From Aculops lycopersici (lineage: Eukaryota; Arthropoda; Arachnida; Trombidiformes; Eriophyidae): a stretch of 64,000 nt of DNA. Position numbers and translations under genes: made by a program. Within the stretch, counting starts at the first letter, position 1, and each line of letters starts with the position of its first letter. Location of the stretch: the NCBI GenBank assembly GCA_015350385.1, contig WNKI01000002.1, positions 1,186,989 through 1,250,988 on the forward strand. The letters are read 5' to 3'. Positions 31,325 to 42,837 of the stretch are shown one piece after another. Below the pieces are notes generated by a model that saw only the letters and a list, made by a program, of their open reading frames with translations, had not been told where the DNA came from and searched no databases.

Positions 31325-34300
31325 ATAAGCAATCTCACTGGCAAGATGGTCATAATCGAATCAATGGATTGTTAGTTGTCTTCTTGTTTTCGTTGTCGTC
31401 GTTGTTGCTAACTTACAATTTGTTGTTGTTGTTGTTGTCGTCATTGGCCCGTATGGAGTCCATATTGCCCCACTCACTTGCGGGTATGGGCACAGTGGTG
31501 GTTCTTGTTCTCGTGAAGCAACCGAGGTTCTACACTTTTCAAGACCAATCTCGAGTTCGTTTCTTGAGCTTAGAGGAGGCAGTAGTTAGTTCAAGCCTTA
31601 GAGTTGCGCCGGACTATCACTGTAGCGTTTGCGATCAATCGTAGTTGATGCTCACATCAGCCACAAATCCAGTTATGAAATGTTTAGACCTAACATTGGG
31701 GCTGATCGACGATTGATTTGAATTCGATGGCAAGAGAAAAGAACTAACTAATGATCTGACGTTACGCAACTAACTCTCTAGTTTAAGCTGTGTGTTTACA
31801 TTCCAGCTGCCAATGATAAAATCCAGTGGAAATCAGCCATTGCTCTACTACGTTGCTCTTTTACTCCAAGACATTAATGCCGCACAGGAGGCTAAAAGTT
31901 AACTCGTCCCTGCAACGTGCAGGTATTTCAATCTACCTGAACCCTTCAGTTCAACTTGCACTTTTGAAACAACAACACTAGCTTTTCTTGCATAGAGATT
32001 CTGTTTTGGGCTGATTTTGTCTCGGTCGATTGTCACATCAACGTGCTCTTTGGAGTGAGCAGCTTGACCATGTGAAATATGCAAATTTTTATCTTGCACC
32101 ATTAATACTTGTGGTAATCGCACCGGCCTAATTGTTGGCATCAAGTTTCACTTAGAGTAGCGCGCCGCTTGATGGTTGCAATGAAACCGGAAGCGCTGCT
32201 GATAAGTTTCAAAAATTTTCCCCCAACTTACGATCTGATGATACAAGCTACGGATTAGTGTAGACTATCTTTTTATGAAAAATTAATCCCGAGACCAATG
32301 CGAGTTTTAGCTTTGGTCTTGCGCTAAAGTTGAAAAGTTTCCACTTTGTTTTCCAATTCTATTCATAGACTCCCGACTCACAGATTCTTCTCCCATGTCG
32401 TTTGAACTTGAACCAAGTTCAGTGGCCAGTTAGATTCCCAAGTTACCTCATGCCAGCACCTCGTTTTGAAGGAGGCGTGGGCCAGTGTGGTGATAACTAC
32501 TAGTGTAAACAGGCCACCTGTTAAGGGTTAGGTGACAGGTGGCTGAGCGCGCGCCGCAAACAAGTGAGCGATCCATGTGTCGCATCGGAATCATCATGTC
32601 AAGTGTCGATCGTCTACCTGACTTATTGACTGACGAACGTGAGTGTGACTTTACACGGGGCCATCCGATCTGACACCCGCGTCACTTGACCCCCGCTACA
32701 TTGAATGCGAAATACCGATTTACATGGTAATCCTTGAATTCGGGCCATAAAAGTCGAGTCGAATACTCGATGGAAGAATTGGTTACTAGCGCGGAATTGA
32801 TCCAGACGTAACTTTTAAAATTGAACAGGTGAGTAAACATCATTCAACTAGATGAAAGTTGGTGGCTTGATTTTTGCCAAATCTAGAGAAAGGGCCGGAA
32901 GTACCAAGGGGCTTAGGAGCAACTCTCGTGTCGGATCAGAGAACCCCGAGTGTAATTTTGATGCTTCCAAAGAGGGGAGAGAGAGAGATCAAACATTTCC
33001 TCACCTGACTCATTGGAAATGATGATGATGATAAAGTGTATGCGTCCGTTTCGTAGCACCGGATCACCAATTAATCGCCTACTCAATTCTTATGGTCTAT
33101 ATCTCTGTGAGGTAAACAGCTAGCCCAACCATCTCGCCTGAAGGCTAAATAATTCAATCACTTTGCTCGCGACTTGATCGTGATGATTGCCAATGTTGTT
33201 GTTGTTGCTTCTGCCATCGTTGTAGTAGTAGTAGTAGTAGTAGTCGTCGTCATCATCATCATGTTACTAAGCTTATATTGCTATCAGTCCAAGTAGGTGA
33301 AAATATTTACCAGTCAGATAACTTGTATTCGTATGGATTAACTCGAGGTATAAGAAAAGTTCATCATTCAAAGTTGGTGTCGTGGTCGTAGTCGTGGTCG
33401 TTTTTTTTTCTGATGAGTTCTACTGGAATCTCTCTAATTAAATCGCCTCACATGAAAGTCGATCTGTGGCGCGATGTCACGCAAGATAATTGCACCAGTT
33501 TTGTGTTTCTTGTTATTTTTATTTTTACTCTCTGCACCACAAACGCGCTTTGTTCGTTTCGGGAAATTTCCATATTCACACAACCTAACAAGCAATCGGA
33601 TCAATCGAATCTTTGGCTTCAACCGCCCCGACGCTTTTGGCACCTTGGCCTCTCTAATCCTCGGTCAGTTTGGCGGGTTTCCCGTTACGCAAGAGTGATG
33701 TTGATAGTACATGATACCAGTGACACCACCACCTGTCATTCGAAAAGGTCCAAGCACTCAGCTGTCGGCCACGACAACTGACAACAAATCTATCTACTGA
33801 CGACGCCGACTGAGAGAGTAGGGCGAGTAGGTTGACAAGCTAGCAAGTTCCAAGGACTTTTCATAGCCACCCACCCGGTTGCTCGCTGATGTCCCTCTCA
33901 CTCACTGAGTTATCCGGTTACTGGGCGGCCAGGTGTTGGACAGGTAAACTAACATCTAGTTAATCTAGTTGCTCTTGTTGTTGTTGTTTATGCTGTTGCT
34001 ACTGTGGGACCGAGCTTCTATATTTGTGTCGGGCAGACGAAATTCAAGGATCCAACTGACGGTGTCAAATTGGCTCCAACGTGCAAGTGGCCACCTGTAC
34101 AAAAGAAAGCGACAGGATAAATCTCCTTGTTTGATTGATTTTGTGAAGTAGATGAATTGACAGTTTTGCATGCCCACCGACTGATTGCGGGTAGTGGGCG
34201 GGAGGAAGGCGCGTTGATTTGCAAAATTTCGCGCATCGCTCCTCAGGCGACAAGTGAAATTAAAGCGCCCGTTCTATGGCGAATCTGGGGACAAACAATG

Positions 34301-34459
34301 TGAGCCGCTGCTACTTATCAATGAGGCGACATTAGCGTTGTCATGAATCCACTTGAATTGTGGGCTTTCATTGAGGAACTAGCGAGTGGTTGTTGTGGCA
34401 GCGGTGGCGGCAGTCGATCGGATTCTGCGCACAGGGCAATGAGGATGCGCGCGGCAAGA

Positions 34460-34491
34460 CGGATTGGCAAGCTAGTGAGCTTGCCAATCCG
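34460..34491. repeat. perfect 14-bp hairpin
   Basis: CGGATTGGCAAGCT, a four-base AGTG loop, then its exact reverse complement. Not followed by a T-run, and in non-coding DNA. Confidence 0.9.
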
Positions 34492-36926
34492 AGCAGCGCC
34501 GGCTACTGCTCTTGTCTCCGGTCCAATTGCTCGCAGACTCTTACGCAACAGCCAGCAAGCCAGTCGGTCCAGTTGGATGGGCAAACTAGTCTCTCTGTTT
34601 GTTTGCCTTGTTTCTGGTTTGCCCAGCGTGACTCAAGTTGAAATTTACTTTACTCTACTCCAGTTAGTTGGCGACTTACATACATGGCGAGCACAACAGG
34701 AAGCTTGACCTGCGCGCCCAAAGTGATCTGAGGATAATTTGTATGATTCAATCATCATCACAACAGCAACACCACCACCATCACCATCACCAAACTTAGT
34801 CACACTTGTTAGTTAATTGGCAGGAAGAAGACAAGACAAGAGAGGGTAGTATCTAAAGCAGCACTCTCTCCCTCTCACGTTTGTTTCCAAGTGATTCAAA
34901 TCATACCAAAGCCATCAATAGCACAAAACCACAGTTAAAATAATAATAATACAGTGCAAATAAACGACAACAAGTTGTAGGAGATACAATTAACCTGAAT
35001 GGAATTGAATTGAATGGAACTCGCAAGACAAACAGAGACACGCACCACAATAGCCACTACAGTGACTACACCACACGAACGCACGTAAGAGCAAATTAAA
35101 CAGAACGACTACCACCACGAAGACAACGACGACCAAGCGTTGTTTCCATCAAACTAAATTATTTTTTGTTGTCGCTATAACCGACTCTCATCCCCCGACA
35201 AATGAGCTAGTGCTGGCAGTGTTATTATTATTCAATTATTGATATTGTTGTCATTTCAGGAACGAGGAGCGAGTTACAGTTATTTAGATATAAACAATAG
35301 GTGCGCATAAACAAATCACTACCACTGCTACTAGCAGTCGACAGAAGCGAAGCGCAGTAACAAGTTGAGTGCCGGAAGCCGGAGACACTTGATGATCGCG
35401 GTGGTGGCGGATTATTGTCAAGTTAGTCTAATAGAATTTGCGTTGGAGGGCGAGGGACAGAGTGTGTGTTGGTTACAATTTATGAATAAGTGGGGCACTT
35501 GCGCAAGCGAGAGAAATATCTACAAACGCACAGAAAACACGAGAGTGAGCAAAATTTTGGCTTAGATTTAGATTTCACATTGAAGATCTTATGCACCTAA
35601 ATCTAATTAATTCTATCAAATTTGGATGCTCATATCGCTCTTCTCATCGCACTCACCAACGAAGAAAGCCGCCAACTTTTCTCTCTTTTAAGCCAGAGAG
35701 TTACTTACAAAGTTGCTCAGTTGTAATCCAGACTTCGGTCGCGAAAGGAGCTTCTAGAAAGTAAACATATAACTTGAAAAGATTAGAGAGAGAGAGGGAG
35801 TTAGACGCAAAGAGTTTCCTCAAGAGTAGTAATTGTTTCAGAAGAAAGAACTAGATCAAGAGCATTACCGTTATAACTGAGGCACGCGAGTGCTCAAATT
35901 AACTCAAGGTAAGTTGATACTCCTCAAGCAACCACCTTGAGGCTGTGTGCGAGATCAGAGGTTGGCGGCGAGATGGCTTTTGGTTACAACCACAGCCAAA
36001 GCTACAGCCGCATGAACTGTTTTGCAAGAAAAAGAGCTCAACCCGATGATTGATAACCGCGACGATGGTGACGCAATTTGAGAGTTCAAGTGCAAATTTC
36101 CAGACAAGTGCGTACTTTCAGCAGGTAGAGGCGCGCCAATTAGCGCAGTGGATGTCATCACTGCGCGTAACTTTTTCTTACCGCCAACTTCATCTTTCGC
36201 TCCAACTTGTCGCGTGCAAGCCTCACTGTTGATGGGTGGGTTCAGAGGGTTTGCTTGTGGGCGGAGTTTAATGTAGAGAAAGGGGAGCAGAAGGGGCGTT
36301 TGCAAATACTGCACAAGACACCCACCCGGTGCGAGCGAGTGAGCGAGCCTCGAGCCAGTCAGTTGCTCACCCAAGTCGCCCACTCAAAGCAACGCTCACT
36401 GCGCACAACCACCTGTCAAGCCTTTGAGCATCCGAATACACGCTGACGCTGCGACTTCGACTGCAGTTACTTGACCCGGAACATTCAAGAAATAGAACCA
36501 GAAAAAGGGAAACGTCTGCCCCTTGAGCAGCACAATCGCAGTCCTCTTATCATTTGTTACATAACAGTAGGATGCCCTTTTGTCACATTACATAACTCCT
36601 CGCCTCTTCCGAGTTCCGCCGCGAAAACAGTCGCCACCGACCAGTCATCCGGGTGAACATGTTGAAACAACATGATAGAGATAAGCTCGCACTCAATTAG
36701 CTTATCGCCAAGAATAGATCAAGTTTAGTCCTGGCCACTAACCTTATGAATTCCTCATCTTGTTCTTTTTTATCTCCCCGTTTCTGTGCATAAATACTCG
36801 ATAAATAATCAATACATCACAGCGGCTAAACTAAGTTATCGGCGAGATCAAGGGACAAAAAGCGAGAAAGATAAAGGAGTATCTCGTTAGCTTCAATCAA
36901 GAGAACGTCAAACAAAAGGAAGCAAA

Positions 36927-38602
36927 ATGAATCTGATTGTCGCATTTGTGCTATTGGCTTGTGTTGCCTGCGTACAACAAAGCTCTTGTCAAGATGGTAA
37001 GTAGCTCTTCAGCTTGCTGCAAGTAAAACTAACAAGTGGCACGTCCACTCTATAGACTCTCTGGCTCAGCTGCATGATTACTGTATGATAATTACGCGTC
37101 TGCTGCAACTGCGACCTATGACGTCGCAGTCGCACCACCACTAGCACTGGCGCTACAACTACGACTATGACTATGACCATGACCATGACTATGACTATGA
37201 CTATGACTATGACTACGACTACCTCTACCACTACGACTACCACTACCACTACCACTACCACTACGCGACATTGATAAGCAGACAGGCAGTAGCTTGCAGC
37301 CAGCTATGAGGGCAGCAATAAGTACCTGCACTGTTAAGACTAATAGCATGAAAACTAACTAGATCAACTCGATTAATTGCACCACGAACGAACGAAATAT
37401 TACTACCCAAAGCCGATCTGAGAAACGGAAACGATAAGACCAACGTCGAGGGCGGCGCTCAGTCGCGAACCATCTACAGCCAGCGCACTCTATCGCCCCA
37501 CCGGATGATGCACTTCGGCAAACGGCCCGAGGTTCAGGCGCCGCCAACAGTGCCAATCTCAATGCAAGGAGTCTATGACCTTTACCAGCCATCGACCGGT
37601 TTCTCGCGCTTCCAGCGCTCCATTGCCTCGGCGAGTCCAATAGCAGAAAAGACGCGTCCCATGGACGAAACTGTCTTCCCCTACCTGTTCAGCATCGATA
37701 TCGGTCGCGGGCAAACTTTGCAAGCTCTGCCAGGTAAGTTGATTACTATGCAACGATGCCAATGTTACCGTTAACATCACTGTTACTGTTACACTTGTTA
37801 TGTGTACAGTAATTCTTCCAGCGAAAGAGTTAGTCGACGAGTTTAACTTTTTGGAAGTCAATGAGCTCAATTGAGTCCATCGAGTCCATCGAGTCCATCG
37901 AGTCCATCGAGTTGAACTTGAACAAATTCTCTCGCGCTGCTCACTTCCTCATTAGCGCTACTCGCCGATTCTTCGCGTCTCCTCCTTTACCTTTACCTTT
38001 ACCTTTACCTTTACCTTCACCTTCAGCTCTAACTTCCTCTTCCTCTTCCTCGACTTTTTCACTAACCGCTCGCATCGATCAATCATCCCTCTTCTGCCGG
38101 AAAATACCTCCAACATGAACTTAAAACAGACATCCCAGTGCTTCCGCTGCAACACCAGCAAAATCAAATGTACAACTACGACCATGTCATTGATCCAAAT
38201 GCATTTATACTCAGCGAACCGGAGCAAAATTTGCTCGCCCAACAGCAAGGCGCTCGATTTGATGCCGCCAAGTTCATGCGCCTGATGACCAACGATAAGA
38301 CCGATGGTCTAATCGAGAGCAACAAGCAGGACAACGAAGGGGCAAACCAGGCAAACGCCGACTCTCAGCAGCAACAGCAGCAGCAACAGCAACAACAATC
38401 GGGTGAGGAGCAGCCGGCCATCAATGTGAGCAGTCGTTCAATCAGGGGTAACACTCTAACCATACCCAAGGCTTTCATCTCGACGCTGATGGGTCACGGC
38501 CGCCAGGGTGCGGGAATGTCGCAGGGTTCCATGGGATCCTTTGGTTTTAACAAAAAGGCCGAGCCCAAGAACAACCTGTTTATGCACTTCGGTCGGAAAT
38601 AA
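36927..38602 (+). CDS. putative neuropeptide precursor with two -MHFamide peptides
   Basis: Three exons: 36927-36996, 37413-37733, 38130-38602; both introns are phase 1 with GTAAGT donors; 864 bases, 287 residues. Residues 1-22 are a signal peptide (MNLIVAFVLLACVACVQQSS, likely cut near SCQD). Residues 53-61 read HRMMHFGKR: the Gly amide donor plus dibasic Lys-Arg define a C-terminal Met-His-Phe-amide. The end reads KK then AEPKNNLFMHFGRK: dibasic cleavage on both sides and a Gly predict the 11-residue AEPKNNLFMHF-amide. A poly-Gln run lies between them. The ending resembles FMRFamide-like and myosuppressin peptides but with His for Arg, and no known family is matched. The exon 2 acceptor (CCCAAAG) has a weak pyrimidine tract but is the only phase-compatible one in the open stretch. 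Confidence 0.72.
37160..37264. repeat. (GACTAT)n and (CCACTA)n tracts in intron 1
   Basis: Hexameric units (CTATGA, CCATGA, then ACTACC) in the first intron of the neuropeptide gene, about 100 bp in all. Confidence 0.9.
37872..38022. repeat. two tandem repeats in intron 2
   Basis: A 9-bp unit GAGTCCATC repeated about four times (37872-37912) and a TTTACC hexamer repeated about five times (37986-38020). Both lie in the second intron of the neuropeptide gene. The nonamer gives a spurious Ser-Ile-Glu repeat frame. Confidence 0.9.
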
Positions 38603-40653
38603 TTAGCTGGACAGCTAATTATCTATGGCTCACCAGCACTTGAGCAAATCATAGATGGAAACTGAAATCTATGCCTAATAATTTATTACACACAAACTTA
38701 TCAAAAATCATTGAGCAAAAGCAGAGACATGTTATGAGGCAACTGCAACGAACAATCAAATGGACAGCAAAACTGACTAGCGACTGCTGGCAGAGGCTTT
38801 AGGGGTTTGGCAAGTTACTGAGAAAAGAAGAAGAAGGGCTACTAAATAGGGAAAATGGAAACCAATTCACCATGATGATAAGAGACGAGCAGGAATTATA
38901 TATGAATATAAATATATAAATATTCCCTCAAAATATATATTTGGAGGGAGGGAGAGGCAAAAAGAATCAAAGTGGAACAACATTCAATATTTAGTTCATA
39001 AATTTATTATACGCTCATGATAGATTTCTAGTGGACTTTATAATCGGACTTGGAAGGATAATCAACGCACATCACAATTGTATCATTTGGGGTGTATTAA
39101 CGAGTTGATCAAAAGAAAGAAGACACCTGTAATAGGTTTGCACAATATTTCTTGAAAAAAAGTATTCTTGGAAACCGGGAGTTCGGCGGCCACTTATGAT
39201 AATGATGATAACGATGACGATAATTTTGATAACGACCATGTTGATGATGATGATCGAGTATCCATCTGATGCTCATGCTATCGATGCGACGTAACACAAC
39301 CACAAACCAAAAATAAAACTAAACGACTTCTGGGGTGCAAATCATGACACAGGCAAAGAAACTGACAGGGGGAGATAAAGACAAACTCATAGATCTGAAC
39401 TCAAAGTGGAATCAGAGGCGAGCATACAAAAGATGGATTGGAGACAAGAAGTAAAAAGTAACTCGCTTAGTTTTATAACTACTACCAACTTTGCACTTGA
39501 ATTGAAACTAAACTAAAGTAATTAAGGCGAACAATATAAAGAGAGAAAGAGAAAGAGAAAGAGAAAGAGAGAGACGACGACGACGACGATGACATTGAAA
39601 CCAAGAAGACCATAGATATCATTGAATAAAATTGAAGGATAACCATAGTCCAATTTAACCAACGACTCGATGTGACATCTAACTTCTATCTCGTTCAGCC
39701 AGCATGCAGGTAATGCCGCCCCCGCATTCTTAACACTCTATTGTTATTTTCCATTTCGATTGCCTTGGCGGCTATAGTCTCAAGTGCAAATTAGCCTAGA
39801 AGTTCGACGTCGTGTCAATAATACAATTCTCGCCAACCAATTGTTGATTGAGGAGACAGGTGGCTGTCTGATTAGCCAACTTTATTTAGCCAAGCCAAAT
39901 CGAGAAAACAAAATTTTTTCTGTTACAAATTTTCAATAAGATTTCCATATTCAGCTTTGTCTACTTGGATATGAGGCCCAAACAACACGAGGCTGGAAAC
40001 CTGACATAAGAACGCACTAGTTTTTGCTTAGTGATATTCAAGTTTGTCTCCATCGAAATATGAAGACAAGGTTTATTTGATGTTGATTATAAGCAACAAT
40101 CTATCATGAAATTGAACTGTTGACGCCAATGAGGTAGGTGGTTGATTGAAATGAAATCATCTGACTAAAGTGTTAACTTGCTTTCCAAAACTAACCCGAC
40201 AATAACCTTCAAGTACAACCACCAACGAGAGCCTTCGCAAATTGGAGCACCAACGATCAAGTGTTAGTTCGGGAAGTCGGCGGAAAAAGTATCGCCGGCA
40301 ACTTCAGCTAAATTCAAGTGGCATGATAAGTTGTCTTAGCGTGGATCTCATTGTTAATGTGTTAATTATCTGGTTTGTTGGCTGGTTAGTCGGTGATAAT
40401 GAAGTTGCTTTCTCCCTCACTGAAGTGAAGATTAATCATCTGATAGCTTCAATGATTTAGATTTGTTTGGAACCCTTTGGTTTCTCTATTTTCTCCATTC
40501 TGTCAACACTCTGGCCAGCTAGCTGCCTAACAAACTTTTTTGCTTGGCCAATCGGATTTCCGCGGTCGATCGGCAACTCAGTTCAATTAAGGCATATCTA
40601 CTCGCCAATTAGATGATTGTCGTCATGCATGTTTAGCCAAATTTCAGATTCAT
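38603..40653. other. 3' flank of neuropeptide gene and taxilin downstream
   Basis: About 2 kb, no coding frame. AT-rich stretch 38900-38950 containing a near-perfect 24-base palindrome (38925-38948); an AATAAA at 39312-39317 could end the neuropeptide transcript; a (GAAA/GA)n tract then (CGA)n at 39539-39590; a GACAGGTGGC E-box at 39855-39864. Confidence 0.5.
39539..39590. repeat. (GAAAGA)n / (CGA)n tract
   Basis: Purine-rich GA/GAAA repeat passing into CGA triplets. Confidence 0.85.
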
Positions 40654-42837
40654 TCATTCATTGAGCTGTACCAACTTCTGAGCACCATGCGCCAGCGGCT
40701 CCTGGTTTTGGCCCAAATCTAGAGGCTCGACTCCTATGACGTTTTCCAGTCCCTCACGCGGTTGCTGGTCCTGAAACTGTTGCGACTGTTGCTGCTCATT
40801 TATGCTGACACTACAACTACCTTGATCATTGTTATTGTCATTGTTATTGATGTTATTGATGTTATTGATGTTATTGATGTTATTGGTGTTATTGTTGCCA
40901 TTTGTATTGCTATCAGCTCCTTTTGTTAATTGATCATCTTTACCTGTACAGTCACCAGTAGCATGACCGCAACGTGATCCCGGTTTAGACTGCTGTAAAG
41001 CTCGACAAAGTTTCTCCAGAGTTTCCACCTTCTTGTTAGCAGAACCCAATGTCCTGGCCAATTCATTTCGCTCCTTCATCAAGCTAGTTAGTCTCTTGAC
41101 ACTAGTCTCATATTTACCCAAAAGAGTTTTGTAATCTTTTTTAGATCTCTCTATCTGCTCCAGCATGCGCTTCGATTCTACTTGAAACTTGCTCATTCCC
41201 TTGCTAATGACATCCTGGCACTCGCCATACTTGCTTGCATAATTGGATAGATCAGATCTCATCTTGGCCTCCTGGACCTCAATCTTGTGTTGCTGCTCTC
41301 TCATCTTGGATAGCAATTGAAGGAGCTCCTTCTTTTCATTTAAAAACATCTTCTTCTCCTCATTGTGCGCCAGATTTGCCTTCGCCATTTCCGTTTTAAT
41401 AAGTGCATTCTCCAAATCACGTTGCTTCATTGCCGACTCAACACTCTTTTCCCAATTATCGCAAAGTTCCAAAAGGCCCCTTAGTCTTTCTTTCAACTCG
41501 AAATTCTCCTTACGAAGTGCCATGTTCTTCTCCTGATTCTCCTCGAATAACTTCATTACACCCATGAGAGCCGACTGAATCTTGCCAGTCTGTTCCATAG
41601 CCTTGCGCTGTTCGGCTTTTATGAGATCCAAGCTCTCTATACGGATGGCATTGTTTGACTTTTGTAACTCGCGACATAGGTTCTCAAGTTTTACCTTAAC
41701 GTCGCGTAATTTTTGATTCTCCATATTGACTAGCTGCCATCTATCCGTTAATTTCACATTCTCGTCGCTTACCCGAACTAATTCCTTGCAAATTGGCTCC
41801 AAAAGTTCAGGTGAGGCCTTGAAATGCGATTGTAAATTTGCTACAAGTGCCATATACTTTGAGGCGGCATCTGATTTGGTTTGCAACGAGGCCAAACAGT
41901 TGGACAAGATATTTTGTTCCGTATTGGTGTTTGTTGTTTTTGGTGATGACTTTGTTGTCACTGTAGTAGATTCAGTAGTTTGTAAACCATGGAAATCATC
42001 CTCTTTTTTGACTAGATCCAATTTTTTGAGTGATTTCTCATGGACTAAATTTGATTGATTAACTGTTTTGGATTCTTCTTGCGCTTGCTCTTCTACCTCC
42101 CTCTCCTCCCCCTCTTCCTCAATTGACACCGTCGATTCCAAAATCCTCACCTCAGGTACATCATTTATCTTCACCGACTTCTGAGGCTTGGTTTTCTCGG
42201 TGGTAGTTGACACAGTTTGCGGTATATCTTTGCTCACCTCGGTTTGGGTGTCCTCTTTAGGTTTTACAGTATCGGTTTCAACACCGTTGATTATAGATTC
42301 ATCTTTCTTTACTGTTTTATAGTCCGGCAGGGATTCTCTGGTTGCCTCAACCAAGTCTTTTTCGCTTAAGCCAGAAATCTTCAGTAAATCATCGCGGATT
42401 TCTTCGTATCCGGCAGATTGACTAGACTTTTTATCCAAGGTTTCGCTTTGCCTCTCTAGCGCAGCCCTAATGTCTGATTTGATCTTCTGAGCCTTCTTTG
42501 TGAAATCATCAAGTTTAGCACAAACTCTGACATTACTTTGACTGCTTTGATTGTTTTGTTTCGAGTCAGACAATGAGTTGCTATCGTTGGCTTTCTTGCT
42601 CGTGGCAGGATTTTGCTTGTTCTTCTGTTGAGATTCAGTTTTCCGCGTCTGCGAGCTATTGCCCTGTCTCCTTCTATCACTTTTCCTGGGTTCATTATTT
42701 TTTGCATCCGTAGTATTGGCATCTATGATTGTCTCATTGACCACTGCAAGACTGGCAGTTGGGTCAGGAACGCGAGCCGCGCTAGTTTCCTTGGTTCTCT
42801 TGTCCACTTTTGCTGAGGATTTGTTTTGCTTCGTCAT
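40654..42837 (-). CDS. TXLN: taxilin family coiled-coil protein
   Basis: A 727-residue intronless frame. Residues about 1-310 are Lys/Ser/Thr/Glu-rich and probably disordered. Residues about 315-635 are a continuous coiled coil with taxilin hallmarks: KLENLCRELQKSN, FELKERLRGLLELCDNWEKS, and ETLEKLCRALQ near its end. Taxilins bind syntaxins (alpha, beta) or the nascent-chain complex and take part in vesicle traffic at the ER, Golgi or centrosome. The C-terminal tail is low-complexity, with an Asn-Asn-Ile tandem repeat and a Gln-rich stretch. At 727 residues it is longer than most family members because of the long N-terminal region. Which taxilin paralogue it represents cannot be decided. The gene is flanked by non-coding DNA on both sides. 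Confidence 0.9.
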   Translation of the reverse strand: MTKQNKSSAKVDKRTKETSAARVPDPTASLAVVNETIIDANTTDAKNNEPRKSDRRRQGNSSQTRKTESQQKNKQNPATSKKANDSNSLSDSKQNNQSSQSNVRVCAKLDDFTKKAQKIKSDIRAALERQSETLDKKSSQSAGYEEIRDDLLKISGLSEKDLVEATRESLPDYKTVKKDESIINGVETDTVKPKEDTQTEVSKDIPQTVSTTTEKTKPQKSVKINDVPEVRILESTVSIEEEGEEREVEEQAQEESKTVNQSNLVHEKSLKKLDLVKKEDDFHGLQTTESTTVTTKSSPKTTNTNTEQNILSNCLASLQTKSDAASKYMALVANLQSHFKASPELLEPICKELVRVSDENVKLTDRWQLVNMENQKLRDVKVKLENLCRELQKSNNAIRIESLDLIKAEQRKAMEQTGKIQSALMGVMKLFEENQEKNMALRKENFELKERLRGLLELCDNWEKSVESAMKQRDLENALIKTEMAKANLAHNEEKKMFLNEKKELLQLLSKMREQQHKIEVQEAKMRSDLSNYASKYGECQDVISKGMSKFQVESKRMLEQIERSKKDYKTLLGKYETSVKRLTSLMKERNELARTLGSANKKVETLEKLCRALQQSKPGSRCGHATGDCTGKDDQLTKGADSNTNGNNNTNNINNINNINNINNNDNNNDQGSCSVSINEQQQSQQFQDQQPREGLENVIGVEPLDLGQNQEPLAHGAQKLVQLNE
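40841..40895 (-). repeat. in-frame Asn-Asn-Ile tandem repeat of taxilin
   Basis: A 9-bp unit (minus strand AATAACATC-like) repeated about five times, coding NNINNINNI, next to other Asn-rich codons. Confidence 0.9.

Larger units (their letters stand above)
28907..36926. other. 8-kb interval without a convincing gene
   Basis: Lies between divergently oriented PARS2 (-) and the neuropeptide-precursor gene (+). Both strands are stop-rich; the longest frame (31159-31644) is low-complexity and includes a (AACCGCA)n repeat. Seen: repeat-family copy at 30434-30491, (CCAA)n at 30611-30650, (GTA)n at 33223-33243, a perfect 14-bp hairpin at 34460-34491, and CCACCTGT motifs near 32514, 32535, 33729, 34091 and 36409. 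No tRNA B-box was found. A distal regulatory region of the neuropeptide gene or an unannotated lncRNA is possible. Confidence 0.5.

Noticed and set aside
31159..31644. 161-residue plus-strand frame
   Set aside because: Contains a (AACCGCA)n tandem repeat and Leu runs from GTT repeats. No domain.
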